A stretch of 49,540 nucleotides of DNA from an uncultured Flavobacteriaceae bacterium (lineage in GTDB: Bacteria; Bacteroidota; Bacteroidia; Flavobacteriales; Flavobacteriaceae): NCBI GenBank assembly GCA_905478905.1, contig CAJQKN010000042.1, positions 1-49,540 of the forward strand, read 5' to 3'. The notes under the pieces were generated by a model that did not search any database, was not told the origin of the DNA, and saw only the letters and a program-made list of their open reading frames with translations. Each line of letters begins with the position of its first letter. The stretch's first letter is position 1. This document shows positions 1-9,402 of this stretch, piece after piece. Made by a program: the position numbers and the translations under genes.

Positions 1-1676
1 GTATCGCCTTGGCTTACAATCGCAATGATTCTCCCTTTACGGGACTTGATTTCTTGAATATTGGAAACTACTTTTTCGTAATAACCTTTTTTTGTTGCAA
101 TAACTACTACAGGCATTTCTTCATCAATTAAAGCAATTGGACCGTGTTTCATTTCTGCTGCAGGATAGCCTTCAGCGTGGATGTAGGAGATTTCTTTCAG
201 TTTTAAAGCGCCCTCTAGTGCAACAGGAAAATTGTATCCACGCCCTAGATAAATGCAGTTGCTAGAAGTTTCAAAAGAAGCAGCAACCTCTTCTATGTAG
301 GATTGAGACGCAAAAATAGATTCAACCTTATTCGGTAGATCTTCCAATTCAGTTACATATTCTTGGTATTGAGAACGAGACAAGGTTCCGTTAGCTTTTC
401 CTAAATACAAACCAATTAGGGCGATTACTGTTATTTGTGTAGTAAATGCTTTGGTCGAAGCTACGCCAATCTCGGGGCCTGCATGGGTATAACAGCCTGT
501 ATTGGTAATTCGCGAAATTGTAGACCCAACAACATTACAAATACCATAGACAAAAGCTCCTTTTTCTTTGGCAATATTTATGGCAGCAATGGTATCTGCT
601 GTTTCGCCCGATTGGGAAATAGCAATTACAACATCGTCTGGGTAAATAATGGGATTTCTATAACGAAATTCAGAGGCATACTCTACCTCAACAGGAATTC
701 GGGTAAAATCTTCAATCAAATATTCGGCGACTAAACCGGCATGCCAAGAAGTGCCACAGGCAACAATCAGAATTCGTTTTGCTTTGAGGAAGCGGTTCTC
801 GTGCTCCCGTAAACTCGAAAGGGTAATTACCCCTTCTTGAGAAAGCAGCCGTCCTCTAAGTGTGTCTTTGATGGCATTAGGTTGCTCGAAAATCTCTTTG
901 AGCATAAAATGATCGTAGCCTCCTTTTTGGATGTTCTCTAGGCTTAATTTAAGCTTCTCAACATAAGGTTCAACCTCAAGATCATCTTGAATTTTATGGA
1001 TTTTGATGGACTTGTTTCGGCGGATAATTGCCAAATGTTCTTCTTCTAAATAAATAACATTTTTGGTGTATTCAACAAATGGGGTCGCATCTGAAGCTAC
1101 AAAAAACTCGTCTTCTCCTATCCCAATGGCCAAAGGGCTTCCTAGACGAGCAGCAACAAGTTCGTTGGGTTTTCTTCGATCAAAAACAACTATAGCGTAG
1201 GCACCAACCACCTGCGAAAGAGCAATCTGAATCGCTTTCCCTAATTTAACGTTTTCTTTGTCTTGTACATCCTGAATCAAATTGATCAAAACTTCTGTAT
1301 CGGTATCTGATTGGAAGGTGAAACCTCGGTGCTGGAGTTCCTTTTTCAAGGAAGAGTAATTTTCAATGATTCCATTGTGAACAATCACCAGATTCCCGGA
1401 ATTGGACGTTTGTGGGTGTGCATTTACATCGTTTGGTACACCGTGTGTTGCCCACCTAGTGTGCCCAAGGGCCAAAGTGGCTTCTTGTTCAGGCTGTTTA
1501 GCAATAAGCGCTTCAAGGTCGCTTACCTTTCCTTTTGTTTTTAAGGTATGTAAAGCACTACCATTGAAAATTGACATTCCGGTAGAATCGTATCCTCGGT
1601 ATTCCAAACGTTTCAAACCTTTGATTACAATGGGTTGGGCTTGCTTATTTCCAATATAGGCGACAATTCCACACAT
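1..1676 (-). CDS. glmS: Glutamine--fructose-6-phosphate aminotransferase (isomerizing), 3' end cut by window
   Basis: It makes glucosamine-6-phosphate from fructose-6-phosphate and glutamine, the first step toward UDP-GlcNAc for peptidoglycan. The minus strand reads MCGIVAYIGN, so the catalytic Cys2 of the N-terminal amidotransferase domain is present. It continues through HTRWATHG and HNGIIENY into two SIS sugar-isomerase domains (for example SQSGETADT and ASTKAFTTQ). About 558 residues are visible. The remaining C-terminal residues lie beyond base 1, which is why the ORF track misses it. It follows the DUF4270 gene by 9 bases in the same direction and is probably in its operon. Confidence 0.97.
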   Translation of the reverse strand, partial: MCGIVAYIGNKQAQPIVIKGLKRLEYRGYDSTGMSIFNGSALHTLKTKGKVSDLEALIAKQPEQEATLALGHTRWATHGVPNDVNAHPQTSNSGNLVIVHNGIIENYSSLKKELQHRGFTFQSDTDTEVLINLIQDVQDKENVKLGKAIQIALSQVVGAYAIVVFDRRKPNELVAARLGSPLAIGIGEDEFFVASDATPFVEYTKNVIYLEEEHLAIIRRNKSIKIHKIQDDLEVEPYVEKLKLSLENIQKGGYDHFMLKEIFEQPNAIKDTLRGRLLSQEGVITLSSLREHENRFLKAKRILIVACGTSWHAGLVAEYLIEDFTRIPVEVEYASEFRYRNPIIYPDDVVIAISQSGETADTIAAINIAKEKGAFVYGICNVVGSTISRITNTGCYTHAGPEIGVASTKAFTTQITVIALIGLYLGKANGTLSRSQYQEYVTELEDLPNKVESIFASQSYIEEVAASFETSSNCIYLGRGYNFPVALEGALKLKEISYIHAEGYPAAEMKHGPIALIDEEMPVVVIATKKGYYEKVVSNIQEIKSRKGRIIAIVSQGD

Positions 1677-1685
1677 ATGATATAA

Positions 1686-3509
1686 TTAATTGGAGAGATC
1701 TGTATAAATTATTTCAAGTTTTAGACGTTTATCCAGGAATTCTTCGGGTGGGTTAGGACCAATCAAAACGGTTCCCAGTGGATTGTTTAAGGCACCCAAT
1801 GGATACTCGACTTGTTCCATTTCACTTCCAATGATTGCCTTCGTTGTGACAAACATATTAATGTCGGAGGTAACAACCAATCCAAGGGGATTGTTCTCAA
1901 CCAAATCATCACCAGTAGAGCGAATTAAATCAGAGATATGCTGGGTGATGCGAAACTTGTATCGGAAAGGAATACCATCTTTGTACTCTAATATACCGCT
2001 ATGTATTGTCTTATTTTCCAAAGCAACTCTACCTGTTGTTGGGTCGGAAAAATAGTCTGGCAAAGGCATGTTGTCCTCTAATTTGTATAAGTATAATCGC
2101 TCAGCGATTCGGTCATTTTCAGACCAATTGCTTGTAATGGTAGGGTCTACATAAAAGATTAAATTGGCTTCATTAATCAATATGTTTGTTGTTCTCATGT
2201 CTTCAAGAACTTGTGTGGTTTCATCCTGATCAAACAAACGAATTGTTCCTCTAGTTCCCATAGCACCTTTAAGCAGCATCTTCTCCTGAGGAGAAACAGT
2301 GGCATTCGAATTATTGGAGGGATAATTTTTTAAATGATTAATTCGCACACCCCCTAGACTTATAATTTGGGTGTTTTGAGCAACATCTATTGTATCATCC
2401 GTAAGATCATCTTCTGTGCCTTGATCGTTATAGACGTCATAGTCATATGCTATTGTAATCCTGGCACCAACAAGGTTAAGCAAAAGGTACAGATCGTCTG
2501 ATGGACTTTCCATACGAACATTAATCCCTTTGACATGATTCGTGAAGTTGTTGTTGTTTGCAAGAGGATCATTTCCCTCTTCATCAATTATTTTTTCTTG
2601 AAAAAAAGATGGGTCTAAAGGAACTCTTATACGAGGAGAAAGTCGTGTTTCTACTCGGGTGGTTTCATCTATATCTGTTGTTTCTGGGTCGTCTTCGGTA
2701 AAATTAAATCGTACTTCCTCAAAGTTCAATTGTATGGGTGCATCGTGTAACGTAGCGGCAGTAAAGCCTTCTTCATAAAAATCTCTTCCAGAAAAATAAG
2801 TACTGGCTGATTCAAAGTTATTGTTGGGGTCGAGCGTATTGAAAAAATAGTTCAGCTCGGTTACCTTGAGATTAAATGTTGCCTCCCTATTTCCAAATAT
2901 TGAATCAATTTCATACACTTTGTTGGCGGCCTCATAGGTAGCATTATCTGTGTCGACATCGTCATTTATACCATCGCCATCAGAATCCCGATCCAATGGG
3001 TTAGTCCCTCCCTGAGTTTCAGCTAAATCCGTTAATCCATCCCCATCAGAGTCACTATCGCTAGAAGCTGGATCAACATCAAAAGCGTTAATCACTCCAT
3101 CGTTGTCATCATCTAATTGGTTGTTTAAAAATGGGATTTCAAGGTAAACAGCCGTTACACGCTCGTTTTCATTAATTACCTTAATGTTGGTTGAATCTCC
3201 AGCTTCTTCTGCTTCCTGAGTATAGGTTCCAAAACGCGCATTGTTGGTTATGGATAGTTGAGTGGTGAAGTTGGCTTCTCTGCGTCCAAGAAAGCCAAAA
3301 TCATGCATCCCAAAATGAACAGTGGTTAATTGATCCGATTGAACATCGGTCAAGGGGTCAATCGATACATAAACTGGAAATTCGCGTGATTCAGTATTAA
3401 ATTGATCCGTATCAATTAGATCTACACCAACAGTGTTAAATTCGGGATTACAGGCAGATATGAGGACGGCAAGGATTCCTAAACGGAATGTCTTTTGAAA
3501 GATTTCCAT
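1686..3509 (-). CDS. DUF4270 family outer-membrane lipoprotein with calcium-type Asp repeats
   Basis: A predicted surface or periplasmic lipoprotein of the DUF4270 family, which is common in Flavobacteriia and has no known function. I take the start at MEIFQKTFRLGILAVLISAC: this gives a lipoprotein signal ending in a lipobox Cys and leaves a 7-base gap to the upstream gene. The longer ORF-track start at 3575 would overlap that gene and bury the signal peptide. About 120 residues in is an acidic block of DxDxDG-like repeats (DDDNDGVINAF, DSDGDGLTD, DSDGDGINDD) resembling thrombospondin type 3 or dockerin calcium-binding repeats. The rest looks beta-rich. It sits between the glycogen-synthase-like gene and glmS. 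Confidence 0.88.
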   Translation of the reverse strand: MEIFQKTFRLGILAVLISACNPEFNTVGVDLIDTDQFNTESREFPVYVSIDPLTDVQSDQLTTVHFGMHDFGFLGRREANFTTQLSITNNARFGTYTQEAEEAGDSTNIKVINENERVTAVYLEIPFLNNQLDDDNDGVINAFDVDPASSDSDSDGDGLTDLAETQGGTNPLDRDSDGDGINDDVDTDNATYEAANKVYEIDSIFGNREATFNLKVTELNYFFNTLDPNNNFESASTYFSGRDFYEEGFTAATLHDAPIQLNFEEVRFNFTEDDPETTDIDETTRVETRLSPRIRVPLDPSFFQEKIIDEEGNDPLANNNNFTNHVKGINVRMESPSDDLYLLLNLVGARITIAYDYDVYNDQGTEDDLTDDTIDVAQNTQIISLGGVRINHLKNYPSNNSNATVSPQEKMLLKGAMGTRGTIRLFDQDETTQVLEDMRTTNILINEANLIFYVDPTITSNWSENDRIAERLYLYKLEDNMPLPDYFSDPTTGRVALENKTIHSGILEYKDGIPFRYKFRITQHISDLIRSTGDDLVENNPLGLVVTSDINMFVTTKAIIGSEMEQVEYPLGALNNPLGTVLIGPNPPEEFLDKRLKLEIIYTDLSN

Positions 3510-3516
3510 GGGTGTA

Positions 3517-4317
3517 TTAAAGGAAATTAGTATTAAAGAAATCGACGTGAGCAGTCTCCTCTTTGCTCTCTGCAAAAGATAAGGTAGGCTTGGTGCTTGC
3601 TTCGATTTGTTGTGTCAATTCAGTTGAAAATTTGTCGCCTGCCATCACCAATCCATCAGAATGATCTATGGCTAATTGCATCAATTGATCATAGCCAGGC
3701 GTTGCCAAAGAAGATAAATCTGTTGTTATTTGATCAAATGCAATTTTATCTCTCAGGTTGGGATCAAGGGTTCCTCCCATATCTTCTGGATAGATAGAGG
3801 TAACAATTTTGCTGTGCTCAAAAATTGGGTCTTGTGAAAAATAGGTTTTCATATAAAGCGGGAAAAGTGCAGTAAACCACCCGTGAAGATGGATTATGTC
3901 TGGTGACCAGTTCAGTTTTTTTACTGTTTCAATAACTCCTTTGGTAAAGAAAATCATACGTTCGTCATTGTCTGGAAACAAAGCACCCTCTTTATCGTGC
4001 AACATTTCTTTACGCTTAAAATACTCTTCGTTGTCGATAAAGTAAACTTGCATGCGCTCTTTTGGAATAGAAGCAACTTTAATAATCAAAGGCATGTCCA
4101 TGTCGTTTATGACAAGATTCATTCCAGAAAGCCGGATGACCTCATGCAATTGATGACGACGTTCATTGATCAATCCATAACGCGGCATGAAAATTCGTGT
4201 TTGTCCACCAGCGTCATTAATTTGCTTTGGGATTTTAAACGAATTAATAGATCGTTCTGTTTGAGGAAGATAGGGTATGACTTCTGAAGAAATTACAAGT
4301 ACTTTTTTATTTTGCAT
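3517..4317 (-). CDS. Glycogen/starch synthase-like protein, N-terminal GT5 domain only
   Basis: Resembles the N-terminal catalytic domain of ADP-glucose-type glycogen synthases (GT5): VLVISSEVIPY near the start, AGGQTRIFMPRYG around residue 40, and DIIHLHGWFTALFP around residue 140. At 266 residues it is about half the length of a true GlgA and lacks the C-terminal nucleotide-sugar-binding half, so catalysis as a normal glycogen synthase is doubtful. From memory, one-domain versions beside panC recur in Flavobacteriia, which argues against a recent truncation. It is first in a minus-strand operon with the DUF4270 gene and glmS, and divergent from panC. Confidence 0.85.
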   Translation of the reverse strand: MQNKKVLVISSEVIPYLPQTERSINSFKIPKQINDAGGQTRIFMPRYGLINERRHQLHEVIRLSGMNLVINDMDMPLIIKVASIPKERMQVYFIDNEEYFKRKEMLHDKEGALFPDNDERMIFFTKGVIETVKKLNWSPDIIHLHGWFTALFPLYMKTYFSQDPIFEHSKIVTSIYPEDMGGTLDPNLRDKIAFDQITTDLSSLATPGYDQLMQLAIDHSDGLVMAGDKFSTELTQQIEASTKPTLSFAESKEETAHVDFFNTNFL

Positions 4318-4351
4318 AAAATCGTGTTAGCCTTCTATTGCGAAAGTTTAG

Positions 4352-4359
4352 CAAAATTA
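4352..4359 (-). promoter_or_regulatory. Candidate -7 box TAATTTTG for the glycogen-synthase-like operon
   Basis: On the minus strand the sequence is TAATTTTG, an exact match to the Bacteroidota sigma-A -7 element TAnnTTTG, 34 bases upstream of the ATG. No clear TTTG -33 box lies 19 bases further up, so the call rests on the -7 element alone. Confidence 0.45.
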
Positions 4360-4418
4360 CGAAAAATCTTCCGATCATTAGAAAAAACAGTACTTTTAGC
4401 GTGTTAATCTTTTCCTAA

Positions 4419-5261
4419 ATGAAGGTTTTTAAAGAACAGTTCGCTCTGAACAATTACCTCAAAACAAAAACTGTTGATTCCATCGGCCTTGTTCCCACTA
4501 TGGGTGCCTTACATTTTGGGCATCTTACCCTCGTAGAAAAAGCAATGAATGAAAATAATTGTGTAATTGTGTCCATTTTCGTGAATCCAACACAATTTGA
4601 TGACATTTCCGATTTAAATGCCTATCCCAAAACACTGGAAGAAGATCTTCAGAAATTGGCTCCTTATGGAGATAAAATTCTTGTATATGCACCAGACGTA
4701 AGGGATGTTTATCCCGGAACAGCCACCTCTTCCAATCGGTATACTTTTGGATTGCTCGAAACCACCATGGAAGGAAAAAAACGAGCAGGACATTTTCAAG
4801 GAGTAGCAACAATTGTCCATAAATTATTGGCTGGATTTAATCCCACTCGGGCGTATTTTGGTGAAAAAGACTATCAACAATTGTGCATTATTCATCAGTT
4901 AGTTGCGCAAGAGCAACTTCCGGTGACAATTGTTAGTTGCCCAATCATCCGAGAAAAAGATGGCTTAGCGATGAGTTCGAGAAATAGGCGACTAAATCAA
5001 AAAGAACGTTCGCAAGCCCCCCTAATATATGCAACGCTTAAAAGATCAATCGCATTAAAAACCAGTTCATCACTCGAGGAAATCAATCATATTGTCACCT
5101 CTACCTTTGAACAAAATCCGGCCTTTAAATTGGATTATTTCTGTATTGCAGACGCCCGCTCTTTGCAACCCATAACAACGATTAAACCCGACCAAACTGC
5201 CCGTGCGTTTATTGCAGTGAAATTGGGAGACGTTAGGTTAATTGACAACGTCAATTTTTAA
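4419..5261 (+). CDS. panC: Pantothenate synthetase
   Basis: Condenses pantoate with beta-alanine using ATP in cytoplasmic pantothenate (coenzyme A precursor) synthesis. It shows the HIGH-type nucleotide-binding motif PTMGALHFGHL at about residue 26, FVNPTQF, YFGEKDYQQL and the KMSKS-like AMSSRNRRL. At 280 residues it has the normal family length. panD follows 12 bases downstream, so the two steps needed to make and use beta-alanine are adjacent. Upstream, TACTTTTA lies near the -7 position but differs from TAnnTTTG in the last base. Confidence 0.97.
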   Translation: MKVFKEQFALNNYLKTKTVDSIGLVPTMGALHFGHLTLVEKAMNENNCVIVSIFVNPTQFDDISDLNAYPKTLEEDLQKLAPYGDKILVYAPDVRDVYPGTATSSNRYTFGLLETTMEGKKRAGHFQGVATIVHKLLAGFNPTRAYFGEKDYQQLCIIHQLVAQEQLPVTIVSCPIIREKDGLAMSSRNRRLNQKERSQAPLIYATLKRSIALKTSSSLEEINHIVTSTFEQNPAFKLDYFCIADARSLQPITTIKPDQTARAFIAVKLGDVRLIDNVNF

Positions 5262-5273
5262 TATCTTTGCCGC

Positions 5274-5624
5274 ATGCAAATTGAAGTTTTAAAATCTAAA
5301 ATACATCGCGTTACCGTTACTGGAGCCGATTTAAATTATATCGGAAGCATAACCATTGATCGTGAATTGATGGATGCTGCCAACCTTATTGCGGGAGAAA
5401 AGGTACAGATTGTCAATGTCAACAATGGAGAACGCCTTGAGACCTACGTTATCGAAGGCGAACGTAACTCTGGCGAAATAACCTTGAATGGTCCGGCTGC
5501 ACGAAAGGTTCAAAAAGGTGATATCATCATCATTATTAGCTATTGTAGCCTCCCGTTTGAAGAGGCAAAAGAAATGACCCCATTACTTGTTTTTCCTGAT
5601 GAATCAAATAACTTGCTTCATTAG
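5274..5624 (+). CDS. panD: Aspartate 1-decarboxylase
   Basis: Converts aspartate to beta-alanine, the co-substrate of PanC. It is a pyruvoyl enzyme made as a proenzyme. The self-cleavage site Gly24-Ser25 is visible in NYIGSITID, and [12 protein letters not shown] is the typical C-terminal signature. At 116 residues it is the usual length. It is co-transcribed with panC and followed 2 bases later by the flippase-like gene. Confidence 0.96.
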   Translation: MQIEVLKSKIHRVTVTGADLNYIGSITIDRELMDAANLIAGEKVQIVNVNNGERLETYVIEGERNSGEITLNGPAARKVQKGDIIIIISYCSLPFEEAKEMTPLLVFPDESNNLLH

Positions 5625-5626
5625 GT

Positions 5627-6595
5627 TTGAAAAAAACAACGCAAAACAAAATAGTCAAAACCATCATCCCTTTATTAATTGGGATTTTGTTTATCTATTT
5701 ATCCTTAAAAAACACCACCGAACAAGACCGAACTGCCATTTACAATTCAATTAAAGATGCCCACTATGGATACATCTTTTTGTCGTTGATTTTGGGCTTA
5801 TTGAGTCATCTTTCTCGAGCATATCGTTGGAATTTTATGCTCAATCCATTGGGCTACAAGCCCAGGCTAATCAATAATATCTTGGCGATCTTCATAACCT
5901 ATATTGCCAACCTTGGCGTACCGCGATCTGGAGAGTTTTTCCGCGCAACCGTCATGCAAACCTATGAGAAGATTCCTTTTGAAAAAAGTTTTGGAACCAT
6001 TATAGCAGAACGTACGGTTGACTTGTTTATGTTGTTAATCACGATTGGGCTTGCCCTTTTATTGGAATCTGATTTAATCTATTCCATGCTAGAAGAACGC
6101 TCGGTGAATCCTTGGTCAATTCTCCTGATTGCTTTCTTTGTGACTGGTTTTATTTATGTTGCATTTTTACAATTGAAAAAAACTAATCATCCATTTGCTC
6201 AAAAAATATTCTCTCTGTTAAAAGGATTGTCTGAGGGCTTTTTAACCCTTGTTCGAATGGAAAAAAAGTGGGCCTATCTTTTCCATACAGTTTTTATTTG
6301 GACAATGTATATCGCTATGTTTTACATCATCAAACTATCCTTACCCGAAACCCAGTCCTTGGGTTTTGAAGCCATTTTGATTGGGTTTATTGTTGGCGCT
6401 TTAGCCATTTCGGCCACCAATGGCGGAATAGGTATTTACCCTTTTTCGGTTTCCTTGGTTTTGATCAGTTATGGCATCTCCAAAGAATCCAGTCTAGCCT
6501 TTGGCTGGATCATGTGGTCGGCCCAAACAATCATGGTCTTGTTTTTTGGAAGTTTATCTTTCTTTTTACTGCCACTTGTAAATCGTAAAAACTAA
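5627..6595 (+). CDS. Lysylphosphatidylglycerol synthase/flippase-like integral membrane protein
   Basis: A 322-residue inner-membrane protein of the LPG-synthase transmembrane/flippase-like (UPF0104, YbhN-type) family, with about eight hydrophobic segments. Family-typical stretches are LSHLSRAYRWNFML, YIANLGVPRSGEFFRA, TIIAERTVDLFML and ATNGGIGIYPF. The catalytic lysyltransferase domain of MprF is absent, so the substrate is unknown. The start is TTG, 2 bases after the panD stop, indicating translational coupling. No ATG fits the N-terminus better. Confidence 0.88.
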   Translation: MKKTTQNKIVKTIIPLLIGILFIYLSLKNTTEQDRTAIYNSIKDAHYGYIFLSLILGLLSHLSRAYRWNFMLNPLGYKPRLINNILAIFITYIANLGVPRSGEFFRATVMQTYEKIPFEKSFGTIIAERTVDLFMLLITIGLALLLESDLIYSMLEERSVNPWSILLIAFFVTGFIYVAFLQLKKTNHPFAQKIFSLLKGLSEGFLTLVRMEKKWAYLFHTVFIWTMYIAMFYIIKLSLPETQSLGFEAILIGFIVGALAISATNGGIGIYPFSVSLVLISYGISKESSLAFGWIMWSAQTIMVLFFGSLSFFLLPLVNRKN

Positions 6596-6641
6596 GGTTC
6601 ATTTTATTTTGACAGCCCGATAGGCTTCGTTAATTTTAAGC

Positions 6642-8003
6642 ATGAGTAAAGTAAAAAAAGCTTTTTTTTGTCAAAAGTGTGGAAATCAACATGCTAAATG
6701 GCAGGGGCAGTGCTCTGCCTGTAAAGAATGGAACACCTTGGTGGAGGAAATCATCGAAAAACCTGCTGCGAAAGGCTGGGAAGCCCCTCAGAAAAAAGAC
6801 ACACTAGTCGCCCAACCCATTCCCATTACTCAAATCGAAACCCAAAGTGAAAAACGCTTAAGTTGCCGCGACGAAGAACTCAACAGGGTGTTGGGTGGTG
6901 GATTGGTCCCCGGTTCAGTTACTCTCTTAGGAGGAGAACCTGGAATTGGAAAATCAACCTTACTGCTTCAAATATCTCTTTTACTACAACAAAAAGTCCT
7001 TTATGTTTCGGGAGAAGAAAGCCAACGACAAATAAAACTGCGTGCAGATCGAATTGATGCAAGCAATGAAAATTGCTATGTCCTCAGCGAAACCGGGACC
7101 CAAAAAATATTTCATCAAATAAACGAACTTGTCCCTGATGTAGTCATTATTGACTCCATACAAACCCTTCAGACAAGCCATATTGAAAGTAGTCCCGGAA
7201 GCGTGTCCCAAATTAAAGAATGTACTTCTGAACTGATTCAATTTGCCAAAAAAACACATACACCGGTTATCCTGGTTGGACATATCACCAAAGATGGAAA
7301 CATTGCTGGACCCAAAGTCTTGGAGCACATGGTCGACACCGTCTTGCATTTTGAGGGGGATCACAACCATATTTATCGCATTTTACGGGCCCAGAAAAAC
7401 CGTTTCGGTTCAACTGCAGAAATTGGCATATACGAAATGTTATCGAGTGGTTTACGCGGAGTGAATAACCCCAGCGAATTATTACTTTCTCAAAATCAGA
7501 CTGAAATGAGTGGGCACGCCATTGCCAGTACAATGGAGGGAATTCGTCCTCTCATGCTAGAGGTACAAGCGCTGGTTAGTACTGCTGTTTATGGAACACC
7601 TCAGCGAAGCACAACCGGCTTTAATGCCAAACGTTTAAATATGTTGTTGGCTGTTTTAGAAAAACGCGCTGGTTTCCAATTGGGAGCCAAAGATGTTTTT
7701 CTCAATATAACAGGTGGAATAAGTAGTGAAGATCCCGCGCTTGATCTAGCAGTGGTGGGCGCTATACTGTCCAGTCATCACGATATTGCCTTAGAAAAAA
7801 ATACCTGCTTTGCCGCAGAAATTGGTCTTTCTGGAGAATTGCGTCCTGTACCCAAACTGGATCAACGCATTCGAGAAGCAGAAAAACTTGGTTTTGAGAC
7901 AATTATAACAGCAAAATTCAAACAAGATGATTTTCCAAAAACCGGAATTAGAATAGTTATGTTAAGTAAAATAGAAGAGGTCGTTGATCATTTATTCGGC
8001 TAA
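6642..8003 (+). CDS. radA: DNA repair protein RadA (Sms)
   Basis: A RecA-like ATPase that drives branch migration in recombination intermediates. Domains in order: an N-terminal zinc finger (CQKCGNQHAKWQGQCSACKEW), an ATPase core with Walker A GGEPGIGKST near residue 97, the RadA-specific AQKNRFGS motif, and a C-terminal Lon-protease-like domain. At 453 residues it has the standard length. It stands in the same orientation as gdhA and recO, and no clear TAnnTTTG box precedes it. Confidence 0.97.
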   Translation: MSKVKKAFFCQKCGNQHAKWQGQCSACKEWNTLVEEIIEKPAAKGWEAPQKKDTLVAQPIPITQIETQSEKRLSCRDEELNRVLGGGLVPGSVTLLGGEPGIGKSTLLLQISLLLQQKVLYVSGEESQRQIKLRADRIDASNENCYVLSETGTQKIFHQINELVPDVVIIDSIQTLQTSHIESSPGSVSQIKECTSELIQFAKKTHTPVILVGHITKDGNIAGPKVLEHMVDTVLHFEGDHNHIYRILRAQKNRFGSTAEIGIYEMLSSGLRGVNNPSELLLSQNQTEMSGHAIASTMEGIRPLMLEVQALVSTAVYGTPQRSTTGFNAKRLNMLLAVLEKRAGFQLGAKDVFLNITGGISSEDPALDLAVVGAILSSHHDIALEKNTCFAAEIGLSGELRPVPKLDQRIREAEKLGFETIITAKFKQDDFPKTGIRIVMLSKIEEVVDHLFG

Positions 8004-8052
8004 AAAAATTACCTTTCAAAAACTAAAATTTGTCTTAAATACTTTTTGTGTT

Positions 8053-9393
8053 ATGGAAAAAATCATCCAATCCTTTTTAAATGAAGTCGGTCAGCGCAAT
8101 CAAAATGAACCTGAATTTATGCAGGCCGTGACAGAAGTTGCTGAAACAGTAATTCCGTATATCGTGAAAAACGATATTTATTACGGTCAAAACATCTTGA
8201 TGCGTATGGTAGAGCCTGAACGCGTTGTTTCGTTCCGAGTAGCATGGATCGACGACGAAGAAGAAATTCAAGTCAACCGTGGATATCGAATTCAAATGAA
8301 TTCCGCCATTGGTCCCTACAAAGGTGGGCTGCGCTTTCACCCATCAGTAAACCTTAGTGTGTTAAAGTTTTTAGCCTTTGAACAAGTTTTTAAAAACAGT
8401 CTAACCACCCTACCCATGGGCGGAGGAAAAGGAGGTTCAGATTTCAACCCAAAAGGTAGGTCTGATACTGAAGTTATGCGTTTCTGCCAAAGTTTTATGA
8501 CCGAGCTTTTTCGCCATATTGGCCCAAACAGAGATATCCCTGCGGGAGATATTGGAGTTGGAAGTCGTGAAATCGGTTATTTGTTTGGACAATACAAACG
8601 CTTAAAAACTGAATTTACCGGAGTTCTTACTGGAAAAGGGGTGAGCTGGGGAGGATCTTTGATCCGTCCCGAAGCAACTGGCTATGGAACCGTTTACTTT
8701 TGTCAGAAAATGCTCGCCACAAAGGACGACAGTTTTAAAGGCAAGAAAGTGGTCATTTCTGGATCTGGAAATGTAGCCCAATATGCCGCAGAAAAAGTCA
8801 TTCAGTTGGGTGGAACGGTCTTAACTCTTTCCGATTCTTCTGGTTTTATTTACGACAAAGAAGGCATTACAGCAGAAAAACTGAACCATATTATGGAATT
8901 GAAAAACGTTCAACGGGAACGTATTCACAAATATCTTGAGAAATACCCTTCGGCTGAATACCATAAAGGGAAAACCCCTTGGGGAATTGCCTGCGATGTT
9001 GCACTACCCTGTGCTACTCAAAACGAACTCTTCCTAGAAGATGCCAAACAATTGGTTGCCAATGGCTGTATTTGTGTAGGCGAGGGAGCCAATATGCCCA
9101 CCTCCCCTGAAGCGATTCACCATTTCACCGAAAAGAAAATTTTGTTTGCTCCTGGAAAAGCTTCCAACGCTGGAGGGGTTGCTGTTTCTGGTCTTGAAAT
9201 GGCGCAAAATTCATTGCGCTACAGCTGGTCAAGAGAGGAAGTAGACGGTAAACTTCAAAACATCATGGGAGATATTCATCAATCTTGTGTAGATTACGGA
9301 ACAGAAAATGGATATACCAACTATGTTAAAGGAGCTAATATTGCCGGATTTGTAAAGGTAGCAGACGCCATGCTAGCGCAAGGTGTAGTCTAA
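8053..9393 (+). CDS. gdhA: NADP-type glutamate dehydrogenase
   Basis: Interconverts 2-oxoglutarate plus ammonia and glutamate, a main entry of ammonium. Motifs are YKGGLRFHPSVN, the catalytic-lysine stretch PMGGGKGGSDF, PAGDIGVGSREIGY and the Rossmann motif SGSGNVAQYAAEK. I use the internal ATG (MEKIIQSFLNEV), giving 446 residues, the usual length for hexameric bacterial enzymes. The ORF-track start at 7984 adds 23 residues overlapping radA with no family counterpart. NADP preference is inferred from overall family resemblance. Confidence 0.96.
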   Translation: MEKIIQSFLNEVGQRNQNEPEFMQAVTEVAETVIPYIVKNDIYYGQNILMRMVEPERVVSFRVAWIDDEEEIQVNRGYRIQMNSAIGPYKGGLRFHPSVNLSVLKFLAFEQVFKNSLTTLPMGGGKGGSDFNPKGRSDTEVMRFCQSFMTELFRHIGPNRDIPAGDIGVGSREIGYLFGQYKRLKTEFTGVLTGKGVSWGGSLIRPEATGYGTVYFCQKMLATKDDSFKGKKVVISGSGNVAQYAAEKVIQLGGTVLTLSDSSGFIYDKEGITAEKLNHIMELKNVQRERIHKYLEKYPSAEYHKGKTPWGIACDVALPCATQNELFLEDAKQLVANGCICVGEGANMPTSPEAIHHFTEKKILFAPGKASNAGGVAVSGLEMAQNSLRYSWSREEVDGKLQNIMGDIHQSCVDYGTENGYTNYVKGANIAGFVKVADAMLAQGVV

Positions 9394-9402
9394 TTCCTTA
9401 CT

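Noticed and set aside
435-734. ORF-track plus-strand ORF of 99 codons
   Set aside because: It is a shadow of glmS, which reads through this region on the minus strand with full domain support.
3517-4317. Recent truncation (pseudogene) of glgA
   Set aside because: The frame is intact, it is operonic, and no remnant of the second domain follows; the DUF4270 gene begins 7 bases later.
4391-4398. TACTTTTA as a panC promoter
   Set aside because: It differs from TAnnTTTG in the conserved last G and has no -33 box.
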